DNA from: Prevotella sp. UBA6429
GTDB lineage: Bacteria; Bacteroidota; Bacteroidia; Bacteroidales; Bacteroidaceae
Length of the DNA stretch: 32,030 nucleotides
Reading direction: 5' to 3'
Assembly: GCA_002437285.1 (NCBI GenBank)
Contig: DJOV01000007.1
Span: 1 to 32,030, forward strand
The position numbers and the translations under genes were made by a program. How positions within the stretch are numbered: the first letter of the stretch is position 1; the number at the start of each line of letters is the position of its first letter. Under the pieces are notes generated by a model that was given only the letters and a program-made list of their open reading frames with translations, was not told the DNA's origin and did no database searches. This document shows, piece by piece, positions 1 through 6,789 of this stretch.

Positions 1-183
1 GTTTGCGTCCTTGGCCTTGTGAGTGGGGCTCACGGCCCATGCCGCAAACAGTAGCATGGCGGCTGTCGCCGCCTTCCCACGCCCCTGGCCATAAACCGGA
101 TTAAACCGCTCGCGCAGTAGGACTGCAAACTGGGTAAACCGCTTACGCTGCAAGAGTGTAAACTGATGAAACCGCTCACGCAT
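1..183 (-). CDS. Partial hypothetical protein with an 11-residue repeat, running off the left edge
   Basis: Reading the minus strand from an ATG at 183-181 gives 61 uninterrupted codons to the window edge. The frame stays open upstream to a TGA at 288-286, so the real start could also be the TTG at 273-271. The N-terminal part repeats with an 11-residue period: RERFHQFTLLQ, RKRFTQFAVLL, RERFNPVYGQG (residues 2-34). In the DNA this appears as a 33-bp period with copies at 103, 136 and 169. The charged/aromatic pattern suggests an amphipathic helix. A hydrophobic stretch follows (about residues 39-51, ATAAMLLFAAWAV). The plus strand of the same stretch has stop codons, which favours the minus frame. 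It lies just downstream of the apt terminator. I do not recognise the family. Because the frame is short and cut by the window edge, it could still be non-coding repeat DNA. Confidence 0.4.
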   Translation of the reverse strand, partial: MRERFHQFTLLQRKRFTQFAVLLRERFNPVYGQGRGKAATAAMLLFAAWAVSPTHKAKDAN

Positions 184-308
184 GTCTCGCAGGGCGCGCT
201 GTTCATACTCCGTGGACAGGGATCGACGAATGGCGTGAGCGGTTTTACTGGGTTTATATGGGTTTACTTCCAACCATGGGTCTTGTCACGCCAAATTCCG
301 GAAGAGCC

Positions 309-355
309 AAAAAAATCCCCAAGCTGTCGTCCGTAGGGGAGGCGAGCTTGGGGAT
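309..355 (-). terminator. Intrinsic terminator of apt
   Basis: An 11-bp perfect inverted repeat (ATCCCCAAGCT at 315-325 against AGCTTGGGGAT at 345-355) encloses a 19-nt loop. Read on the minus strand, the stem is followed by a run of seven T (plus-strand A at 309-315). It lies 24 nt beyond the apt stop codon. Confidence 0.85.
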
Positions 356-378
356 GGCAAATGGATATGTGAATCGAC

Positions 379-909
379 CTAAAACTGCAACAGGCTCGTC
401 ACCTCCACGTCATCGTCGAAGATGTCGCGAGCGTGTGGAAACTCCGTGTTGAGCTCGATGATGAAGTTGCAATAGATCTTTTTCGGGTGGAACTTCCTGA
501 CAAGGTCGCATGCCGCCTTCATCGTGCCGCCTGTGGCCAGGAGGTCGTCATGGAGCAGCACCACGTCATTCTCGTTGATGGCGTCCTTGTGGATCTCGAT
601 GGTGTCGATGCCATACTCCTTGGCATAGCTCATCTGGATGGTCTCGCAGGGCAACTTGCCCGGCTTGCGGCAGAGCACGATGCCCGCTCCCAGGCGGATG
701 GCTGCAGCGGAGCTCATGACAAAGCCTCGGCTCTCGATGCCCACGATCTTGGTGATGCCCTTATCCTTGTAGAGGTCCACCATCTCATCAGAGATTAGCT
801 TGACACACTCCGCACTCTTAAACAGTGTGGTGACATCGCGGAAATTGACGCCCTTGATGGGCCAGTCGGGGATGCACCGCAGGTTGTTTAACAAGATTTG
901 ATTGTTCAT
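379..909 (-). CDS. apt: Adenine phosphoribosyltransferase
   Basis: Cytosolic purine salvage enzyme that makes AMP and PPi from adenine and PRPP. The 176-residue length is normal for the family. The type I phosphoribosyltransferase PRPP loop is clear at residues 116-130 (VVLLHDDLLATGGTM), and the upstream GIESRGFVMSSAAAIRLG and RKPGKLP segments (about 57-84) match the adenine-specific family. The start is the ATG at 909. No convincing TAnnTTTG box lies between this start and the mnmG stop at 984, so apt is probably read from the mnmG promoter. An intrinsic terminator follows at 309-355. mnmG-apt adjacency is, to my recollection, common in Bacteroidales, usually with uvrC next. UvrC is not visible here. 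Confidence 0.96.
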   Translation of the reverse strand: MNNQILLNNLRCIPDWPIKGVNFRDVTTLFKSAECVKLISDEMVDLYKDKGITKIVGIESRGFVMSSAAAIRLGAGIVLCRKPGKLPCETIQMSYAKEYGIDTIEIHKDAINENDVVLLHDDLLATGGTMKAACDLVRKFHPKKIYCNFIIELNTEFPHARDIFDDDVEVTSLLQF

Positions 910-966
910 GTTTTGCGTTTTACTTTATGTGTAATTGTTTAATTCTAAGTGATTTATCCGTTCGCT

Positions 967-982
967 TGTTTCACGTGAAACA
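967..982. promoter_or_regulatory. parS: parS-type ParB-binding palindrome
   Basis: The sequence TGTTTCACGTGAAACA is a perfect 16-bp palindrome and matches the widely conserved bacterial chromosomal parS consensus (TGTTNCACGTGAAACA). It sits in the mnmG-apt spacer, one base after the mnmG stop codon. ParB/Spo0J family proteins nucleate on this element near the replication origin to load SMC and segregate the chromosome. mnmG (gidA) is classically an origin-proximal gene, which fits. ParA and ParB are not encoded in this window, so function is inferred from the sequence match. Confidence 0.85.
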
Positions 983-983
983 T

Positions 984-2855
984 CTACCGCCCCAGCAAGA
1001 CGAGCATCACGTTGATGTCGCTGGGCGAGACACCCGGTATGCGGCTGGCCTGCCCCAGTGTGTCAGGGTCGATGCGCTCCAACTTCTGTCGGCCCTCGGT
1101 CGAAATCTCGTGGAGCTCGCCGTAACGGAAGCGCCCCTTGATGGGGATGTCCTCGAGACGGTGCATCTTGTCGGCCACGACCTTTTCGCGCTCAATGTAT
1201 CCTTTATACTTGATACGGATCTCGGCCGCCTCCGCGATTTCTTCCTTGCGGTTGGCAGGCATCTCCAGTGTCGCCTTCAGTTCCGGCAGGATCTCAGCCA
1301 ACTGGCGGATGGACACTTGCGGCCGGCCGATGAGGTCCGAAATTTTGCACCCCATGCGCAGCGGCGTCGTGCCGATGGCCTCCAAGGCCCCGTTGATATC
1401 CTTGGGCTTGACCGATGTCGTGTCGCAATAATCCATGATTTTGCGTATGTTCTCCTTCTTCTCCAACCACCAGTCGAGGCGGTCGCGCCGTGCGAGGCCC
1501 AGCGCGTAGGCCTTCTCCGTGAGGCGTGCGTCGGCGTCGTCCTGCCGGAGCAAGATGCGGTACTCGGCTCGCGAGGTGAACATGCGGTATGGCTCGTCCA
1601 CCCCCTTGGTGGTGAGGTCGTCGACCAAGACACCGATGTAGCTCTCGTCGCGCCGCATGACAAACGGTTTGCCGCCCGCACACTTCAGCGCGGCGTTGAT
1701 GCCGGCCACCAGGCCCTGCCCTCCAGCCTCCTCATAGCCTGTGGTGCCGTTGACCTGTCCGGCGAAGAACAAGCCGCCGACCACCTTCGACTCCAGGGAG
1801 TGGTTGAGCTGCGTCGGGTCAAAATAGTCATACTCGATGGCGTAGCCCGGGCGGTAGACCTTCACGTCGCGCAGCGCCGGTATCTCCCGCAAGGCGCGTA
1901 GCTGGGTCTCCATGGGCATGGACGACGAGAAGCCGTTGAGATACATCTCGTTGGTGTCTTCCCCCTCCGGCTCGATGAAGAGCGGGTGCTGGTCCCTGTC
2001 GGGGAAGGTGACGAGCTTCGTCTCGATCGACGGGCAGTAGCGCGGTCCCGTCGACTGTATCTGTCCGTTGTAGAGCGGAGAGCGGTCGATGTCGCTGCGG
2101 AGGATGTCGTGCACGCGGCTGTTGGTGTAGCACGTCCAGCACGGCAGTTGCTTCAGCCTCCTGCGCTGGGGCATGTAAGAGAACTGCTGTTGCCCCTCGT
2201 CGCCCGGTTGCTCCTCCGTGTCCTCGAAGTGTATGGAGCGCTTGTCGAGTCGCACCGGCGTGCCCGTCTTCATGCGAGCGGCCCTTATGCCCCATCGCGT
2301 GATGCTCTCCGTGAGGTGGTAGGTAGCGGGTTCGGCGCACCTGCCCCCAGGCACCTTGTGCTGACCGATGTGCATCAGGCCGTTGAGGAAGGTGCCCGCC
2401 GTGATGACCACGGCCTTGGCGCGAATCTCCACGCCCCAGATGGTGCGCACGCCCACCGCCTCGCCGTTCTCCACGAGGAGCTCCTCCGCCTGGTCCTGCC
2501 AGACATCGAGACCTGGCGTGCGGTCGATGACCCGTCGCCATTCCCAGATAAACTTCCCCCGGTCACACTGGGCACGAGGCGACCACACGGCCGGCCCCTT
2601 GCCCTTGTTGAGCATGCGAAACTGGATGGCAGTGGCGTCGGTGACCAGGCCCATGTGCCCTCCGAGGGCATCGATCTCCCTGACAATCTGTCCTTTGGCG
2701 ATGCCGCCGACGGCAGGGTTGCAGCTCATCTGCGCAATCTTGTTCATGTCCATGGTCACCAGCAAGGTCCTGGCACCCATGTTGGCCGCAGCGCACGCCG
2801 CCTCACAGCCCGCGTGCCCTCCGCCAATCACAATCACATCGTATTTGAAATCCAT
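984..2855 (-). CDS. mnmG: tRNA uridine-5-carboxymethylaminomethyl synthesis enzyme MnmG (GidA)
   Basis: FAD-dependent partner of MnmE. Together they install the (carboxymethyl)aminomethyl group on U34 of several tRNAs. I chose the ATG at 2855 because the product then opens with MDFKYDVIVIGGGHAGCEAA, the family's dinucleotide-binding motif. The frame extends to 2924, but that part overlaps the promoter. The result is 623 residues, the usual MnmG length. Further family blocks are GPRYCPSIETKL and the C-terminal FAD motif NGTTGYEEAGGQGLVAGINA. The gene is divergent from the fumarate reductase operon. A -7 box is present at 2873-2880. The stop codon is directly followed by the parS-like palindrome. 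Confidence 0.97.
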   Translation of the reverse strand: MDFKYDVIVIGGGHAGCEAACAAANMGARTLLVTMDMNKIAQMSCNPAVGGIAKGQIVREIDALGGHMGLVTDATAIQFRMLNKGKGPAVWSPRAQCDRGKFIWEWRRVIDRTPGLDVWQDQAEELLVENGEAVGVRTIWGVEIRAKAVVITAGTFLNGLMHIGQHKVPGGRCAEPATYHLTESITRWGIRAARMKTGTPVRLDKRSIHFEDTEEQPGDEGQQQFSYMPQRRRLKQLPCWTCYTNSRVHDILRSDIDRSPLYNGQIQSTGPRYCPSIETKLVTFPDRDQHPLFIEPEGEDTNEMYLNGFSSSMPMETQLRALREIPALRDVKVYRPGYAIEYDYFDPTQLNHSLESKVVGGLFFAGQVNGTTGYEEAGGQGLVAGINAALKCAGGKPFVMRRDESYIGVLVDDLTTKGVDEPYRMFTSRAEYRILLRQDDADARLTEKAYALGLARRDRLDWWLEKKENIRKIMDYCDTTSVKPKDINGALEAIGTTPLRMGCKISDLIGRPQVSIRQLAEILPELKATLEMPANRKEEIAEAAEIRIKYKGYIEREKVVADKMHRLEDIPIKGRFRYGELHEISTEGRQKLERIDPDTLGQASRIPGVSPSDINVMLVLLGR

Positions 2856-2872
2856 CGTTTTTGTCTTTTCGG

Positions 2873-2880
2873 CAAAAGTA
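2873..2880 (-). promoter_or_regulatory. mnmG promoter (-7 box)
   Basis: On the minus strand the sequence reads TACTTTTG, an exact TAnnTTTG Bacteroidetes -7 box, ending 17 nt before the mnmG ATG. I do not see a good -33 TTTG at the right distance. It lies back to back with the frd promoter. Confidence 0.6.
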
Positions 2881-2911
2881 AGAAATAAAATCGATTTTTT
2901 ATTTGTTTTAC

Positions 2912-2942
2912 TTTGATTAATCACTAAAATATATTATTTTTG
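2912..2942 (+). promoter_or_regulatory. Promoter of the fumarate reductase operon
   Basis: A -33 box TTTG (2912-2915) and a -7 box TATTTTTG (2935-2942) are separated by 19 bp, matching the Bacteroidetes primary sigma factor consensus. Transcription should begin around 2950. That leaves a leader of roughly 135 nt before frdC, which contains a small hairpin at 2961-2985. Confidence 0.8.
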
Positions 2943-2960
2943 CAGTCATTAACGGGCGTG

Positions 2961-2985
2961 CGCATACCTACTATAAGGTATTGCG
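2961..2985 (+). other. Small hairpin in the frd mRNA leader
   Basis: CGCATACCT pairs with AGGTATTGCG, with one bulged A, around a 6-nt loop. It falls some 10-35 nt into the predicted transcript, far from the start codon. It could be a 5' stabilising structure or a regulator target. No known riboswitch is recognised. Confidence 0.4.
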
Positions 2986-3083
2986 TGGCCCAGACAAAAT
3001 CTTATAAACGAGAATTGCCCCTTTAGAAAACCATCGACAACGGAATTTTATCTAACATTCAAATAATTAAAAATCAATCATTT

Positions 3084-3761
3084 ATGTGGTTAATCAATTC
3101 TCCAATTGGTAGGAAAGTGGTGATGTCGCTCACAGGCATCTGCCTCATTCTCTTCCTGACCTTCCACTGTGCGATGAATGTTGCTGCGTTCTTCTCCGGA
3201 GACGCCTACAACACCATCTGCGAGTTCCTGGGTGCAAACTGGTATGCTGTCGTCGGCACACTGGGCCTGGCTTTCCTGGCCTGCTGCCACATCGTGTACG
3301 CCTTCATCCTCACCGCCCAGAACCGCCGTGCCCGTGGTGACCAGCGCTATGAGGTGACCAACCGCCGTCCCGAGGTGTCTTGGGCCTCCCAGAACATGCT
3401 GGTGCTCGGACTGATCATCGTCGTCGGCCTGCTCCTCCACCTCTACAACTTCTGGGCACACATGATGCTCGCCGAGTTCACGGGTGCGCAGAACGCCATT
3501 GCCGCCGCTGATGGCTTTGGCTGGATCAAGGAAGTGTTCTCTTGCCCGGTCTATTCCGTGCTCTACCTCGTTTGGATCGTAGCCCTGTGGTTCCACCTGA
3601 CCCACGGTTTCTGGTCAGCCATGCAGACCCTGGGCTGGAGCGGCAAGATCTGGTTGAAGCGTTGGCAGGCCATCGGCGCCGTCTACGTCACCGTTCTCCT
3701 GGGTGTCTTCGCCATCCTCGTGCTGAGCTTCTGGCTTGGCTTCGCCCCAAGCATGTGTTAA
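3084..3761 (+). CDS. frdC: Succinate dehydrogenase/fumarate reductase cytochrome b subunit
   Basis: Membrane anchor of succinate:menaquinone oxidoreductase. It binds heme b and quinone and carries electrons between the menaquinone pool and FrdB. The 225-residue protein has five hydrophobic segments, as in single-subunit type B anchors, at roughly 10-35, 55-78, 102-124, 150-172 and 196-218. Histidines in or near these segments (FHCAMN, CCHIVYAF, LLHLYNFWAH, WFHLTHGFW) are candidate heme ligands. It is first in a frdC-frdA-frdB operon, 22 nt before frdA. In anaerobic Bacteroidetes this complex usually reduces fumarate to make succinate. Direction cannot be read from sequence, so sdhC is an equally valid name. 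Confidence 0.95.
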   Translation: MWLINSPIGRKVVMSLTGICLILFLTFHCAMNVAAFFSGDAYNTICEFLGANWYAVVGTLGLAFLACCHIVYAFILTAQNRRARGDQRYEVTNRRPEVSWASQNMLVLGLIIVVGLLLHLYNFWAHMMLAEFTGAQNAIAAADGFGWIKEVFSCPVYSVLYLVWIVALWFHLTHGFWSAMQTLGWSGKIWLKRWQAIGAVYVTVLLGVFAILVLSFWLGFAPSMC

Positions 3762-3783
3762 CAATACATTCAAATCAATCATT

Positions 3784-5751
3784 ATGTCACAAATAGATTC
3801 TAAGATTCCAGAGGGCCCCTTGGCCGACAAATGGACCAATTATAAAGCCCACCAGAAGCTGGTCAACCCGGCTAACAAGCGTAAGCTCGACATCATCGTC
3901 GTAGGAACCGGCCTGGCAGGAGCCAGCGCCGCCGCCTCACTGGGTGAGATGGGCTTCCATGTCATCAACTTCTGCATCCAGGACAGTCCCCGTCGTGCGC
4001 ACTCCATCGCCGCACAGGGAGGCATCAACGCCGCCAAGAACTACCAGAACGACGGCGACGCCGTGTACCGCCTGTTCTACGACACCATCAAGGGCGGTGA
4101 CTACCGCGCCCGCGAGGCCAACGTCTATCGCCTGGCCGAGGTCAGCGCCAGCATCATCGACCAGTGTGTCGCCCAGGGCGTGCCTTTCGCACGTGAGTAT
4201 GGTGGCATGCTCGCCAACCGCTCGTTCGGCGGTGTGCAGGTGAGCCGCACATTCTACGCCAAGGGCCAGACCGGCCAGCAGTTGCTGCTCGGCGCCTACA
4301 GTTCGCTGATGAAAGAGGTGAACAACGGCACTGTGGAGCTCCACACCCGCACCGAGATTGAGGATGTCGTCATCATCGACGGCCGTTGCCGCGGCGTCAT
4401 CGCCAAGGACCTTGTCAGCGGTAAGCTGGAGCGCTATGCCGCCCACGCTGTCTGCTTGGCCACTGGTGGCTATGGCAACACCTACTTCCTCTCCACCAAC
4501 GCCATGGGTTGCAACTGCACCGCCGCCATCCAGGCCTACCGCAAGGGCGCTTACTTCGCCAATCCTTGCTTCGTGCAGATCCACCCGACCTGTATCCCCG
4601 TCCACGGCGACAAGCAGTCGAAGCTGACACTGATGTCAGAGTCGCTGCGTAACGACGGCCGCATCTGGGTGCCCAAGAAGCTGGAGGACGCCAAGCGTCT
4701 GCAGCGTGGCGAGATCCAGGGCCGCGACATCCCCGAGGAGGACCGCGACTACTACCTGGAGCGCCGTTATCCTGCCTTCGGTAACCTCGTGCCCCGTGAC
4801 GTGGCCTCGCGTGCCGCCAAGGAGCGCACCGACAAGGGCTTCGGCGTGAACAACACCGGCCTGGCTGTGTTCCTCGACTTCTCTGAGGCCTTCCAGCGCC
4901 TCGGCCGCAAGCGTGTCGACGAGCGTTACGGCAACCTCTTCGACATGTACCAGGAGATCACCGACGTCGATCCCCACGAGAACCCGATGATGATCTTCCC
5001 CGCCATCCACTACACCATGGGTGGACTGTGGGTCGACTATGAGTTGCAGACCAGTGTCAAGGGTCTGTTCGCCCTCGGCGAGTGCAACTTCTCCGACCAC
5101 GGTGCCAACCGCCTGGGTGCCTCTGCCCTGATGCAGGGCTTGAGCGACGGTTACTTCGTCATCCCCTACACCATGCAGAACTACCTGGCCGACCAGATCA
5201 CCGTGCCTCGCTTCAAGACCAACCTGCCCGAGTTTGAGGAGGCTGAGAAGAAGGTGCAGGCAGAGATCGACCGCATCTACGACATCCAGCACAAGCAGGC
5301 CGACAAGAGCAAGCTTGTCAGCGTCGACACCATCCACAAGGAGCTCTACAAGATCATGTGGAACTACGTAGGTATGGCCCGCAACGAGGAAGGCCTGAAG
5401 ACCGCCCTCAAGAAGCTGAAGGAGGTGCGCGAGCAGTTTGACACTTGCGTCCGTATCCCTGGCACGAAGGAAGGCCTGAACGTGGAGCTCGACAAGGCTA
5501 TCCACCTCCGCGACTTCATCCTCATGGGTGAGCTGATCGCTTACGACGCCCTGGAGCGCAACGAGAGCTGCGGCGGACACTTCCGCGAGGAGAGCCAGAC
5601 CGAGGAGGGCGAGGCCAAGCGTAACGACGAGGAGTACATGTATGTCGCTTGCTGGGAGTACCAGAACGATGACAACACCGCCCCCGTCCTGCACAAGGAG
5701 CCGCTCAACTACGAGTATATTAAGGTGCAGACCCGTAACTACAAGTCGTAA
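3784..5751 (+). CDS. frdA: Fumarate reductase/succinate dehydrogenase flavoprotein subunit
   Basis: Catalytic subunit interconverting fumarate and succinate at a covalently bound FAD on the cytoplasmic side. I chose the ATG at 3784 (MSQIDSK). The in-frame ATG at 3736 would overlap the end of frdC. The product is 655 residues, typical of the long type B flavoproteins. Visible features are the dinucleotide fold IIVVGTGLAGASAAASLGE, the FAD-attachment block RRAHSIAAQGGINAAKN (His73 is the expected covalent ligand), the substrate-site block QIHPTCIPVHG, and the FAD-domain block ALGECNFSDHGANRLGASAL. The C-terminal part (about 480-655) is the helical capping region. A GC-rich hairpin separates it from frdB. 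Confidence 0.97.
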   Translation: MSQIDSKIPEGPLADKWTNYKAHQKLVNPANKRKLDIIVVGTGLAGASAAASLGEMGFHVINFCIQDSPRRAHSIAAQGGINAAKNYQNDGDAVYRLFYDTIKGGDYRAREANVYRLAEVSASIIDQCVAQGVPFAREYGGMLANRSFGGVQVSRTFYAKGQTGQQLLLGAYSSLMKEVNNGTVELHTRTEIEDVVIIDGRCRGVIAKDLVSGKLERYAAHAVCLATGGYGNTYFLSTNAMGCNCTAAIQAYRKGAYFANPCFVQIHPTCIPVHGDKQSKLTLMSESLRNDGRIWVPKKLEDAKRLQRGEIQGRDIPEEDRDYYLERRYPAFGNLVPRDVASRAAKERTDKGFGVNNTGLAVFLDFSEAFQRLGRKRVDERYGNLFDMYQEITDVDPHENPMMIFPAIHYTMGGLWVDYELQTSVKGLFALGECNFSDHGANRLGASALMQGLSDGYFVIPYTMQNYLADQITVPRFKTNLPEFEEAEKKVQAEIDRIYDIQHKQADKSKLVSVDTIHKELYKIMWNYVGMARNEEGLKTALKKLKEVREQFDTCVRIPGTKEGLNVELDKAIHLRDFILMGELIAYDALERNESCGGHFREESQTEEGEAKRNDEEYMYVACWEYQNDDNTAPVLHKEPLNYEYIKVQTRNYKS

Positions 5752-5760
5752 GGTCACCCA

Positions 5761-5782
5761 GCCTGCCCCCACAAGGGCAGGC
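5761..5782 (+). other. GC-rich hairpin between frdA and frdB
   Basis: GCCTGCCC (5761-5768) pairs perfectly with GGGCAGGC (5775-5782) around a 6-nt loop, ten bases after the frdA stop. No T run follows, so it does not look like a full terminator. It may protect the frdCA 3' end or tune the FrdA:FrdB ratio. Confidence 0.55.
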
Positions 5783-5826
5783 ATGAGAAGACGCAGAAAC
5801 ATTAATTTAACTTCAGAACAATTCAA

Positions 5827-6582
5827 ATGGATCAGAATATATCATTCACACTTAAGGTGTGGCGCCAGAACGGCCCTACGGCCGAAGGCCACTTCGACAC
5901 CTTTGAGATGAAGGACATCCCCGGTGATACCTCATTCCTGGAGATGCTCGACATACTCAACGAGCAGCTCATCGAGCAGGACAAGGAGCCGTTCGTCTTC
6001 GACCACGACTGTCGCGAGGGTATCTGCGGCATGTGCTCGCTCTACATCAACGGCAACCCCCACGGACCCGCTCAGGGTGCCACCACTTGCCAGCTCTACA
6101 TGCGTCGTTTCCACGACGGCGATGTCATCACCGTTGAGCCTTGGCGCTCGGCTGCCTTCCCTGTCATCAAGGACTGCATGGTCGACCGCTCGGCTTTCGA
6201 CAAGATCATCGCTGCAGGCGGTTACACCTCTGTCCGCACCGGCCAGGCCCAGGACGCCAACGCCATCCTGATCTCCAAGGACGCTGCCGACGAGGCCATG
6301 GACTGCGCTACCTGCATCGGCTGCGGTGCCTGCGTGGCCGCTTGTAAGAACGGCTCTGCCATGCTCTTTGTCTCCAGCAAGGTCAGCCAGTTTGCCCTGC
6401 TGCCCCAGGGCCGTCCTGAGGCTGCACGCCGCGCCAAGGCCATGGTGGCCAAGATGGAGGAGCTGGGCTTCGGCAACTGCACCAACACCCGCGCTTGCGA
6501 GGCTGAGTGCCCGAAGAACGAGTCGATTGCCAACATCGCCCGCCTGAACCGCGAGTTCATCAAGGCCAAGCTCGCCGACTAA
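5827..6582 (+). CDS. frdB: Fumarate reductase/succinate dehydrogenase iron-sulfur subunit
   Basis: Electron-transfer subunit linking FrdA flavin to the FrdC heme/quinone site. The 251-residue protein has the three expected cluster-binding regions. The [2Fe-2S] site is in the N-terminal ferredoxin domain (Cys62, 67 and 70 in CREGICGMC, plus Cys88). A CxxCxxC block follows (Cys160, 163, 166 and Cys173 in CATCIGCGACVAACK), and then the last set (Cys218, 224, 228 in CTNTRACEAECPK). That gives eleven cysteines for a [2Fe-2S], [4Fe-4S], [3Fe-4S] complement. It is last in the operon, 75 nt after frdA, and a bidirectional terminator follows. Confidence 0.97.
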   Translation: MDQNISFTLKVWRQNGPTAEGHFDTFEMKDIPGDTSFLEMLDILNEQLIEQDKEPFVFDHDCREGICGMCSLYINGNPHGPAQGATTCQLYMRRFHDGDVITVEPWRSAAFPVIKDCMVDRSAFDKIIAAGGYTSVRTGQAQDANAILISKDAADEAMDCATCIGCGACVAACKNGSAMLFVSSKVSQFALLPQGRPEAARRAKAMVAKMEELGFGNCTNTRACEAECPKNESIANIARLNREFIKAKLAD

Positions 6583-6605
6583 TCCGATTTTAAACCCTAC
6601 AAACA

Positions 6606-6650
6606 AAACGCCCGCAGGTGAATTTCTTCGCCTGCGGGCGTTTGTTTTTC
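6606..6650 (+). terminator. Bidirectional terminator between frdB and the alpha/beta hydrolase gene
   Basis: A 13-bp perfect stem (AAACGCCCGCAGG at 6606-6618 with CCTGCGGGCGTTT at 6631-6643) is followed by GTTTTTC. The minus strand also has a T-rich tail, so it can end both frdB and the convergent hydrolase gene. Confidence 0.85.
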
Positions 6651-6789
6651 GTGGGTTATGATTGCTTGCCTCGCATGTTTTACGGCCTTGTGGTGCCGGA
6701 AAAGGCTGTCTGGCGGGATTTGAAGGCGCGTAGAGTGGTACGCCCCGTGACGCTTTGGCGCATCGGGCTGGTCTGCGTCTCCGTAGTCC

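Noticed and set aside
103..201. Three 33-bp-spaced repeats as a CRISPR array
   Set aside because: Only about 13 bp is well conserved per unit, there are no spacers of constant length between conserved repeats, and no cas genes are near. A coding 11-residue repeat explains the period better.
258..452. 64-codon plus-strand frame across the apt terminator
   Set aside because: It spans the terminator hairpin and the 3' end of apt on the opposite strand, and its product is basic and low complexity.
4636..5826. 396-codon open frame antisense to frdA, with similar frames opposite GH2, GH97 and mnmG
   Set aside because: Same codon-bias effect. The sense products are unmistakable and the antisense products are Leu/Val/His-rich with no family signatures.
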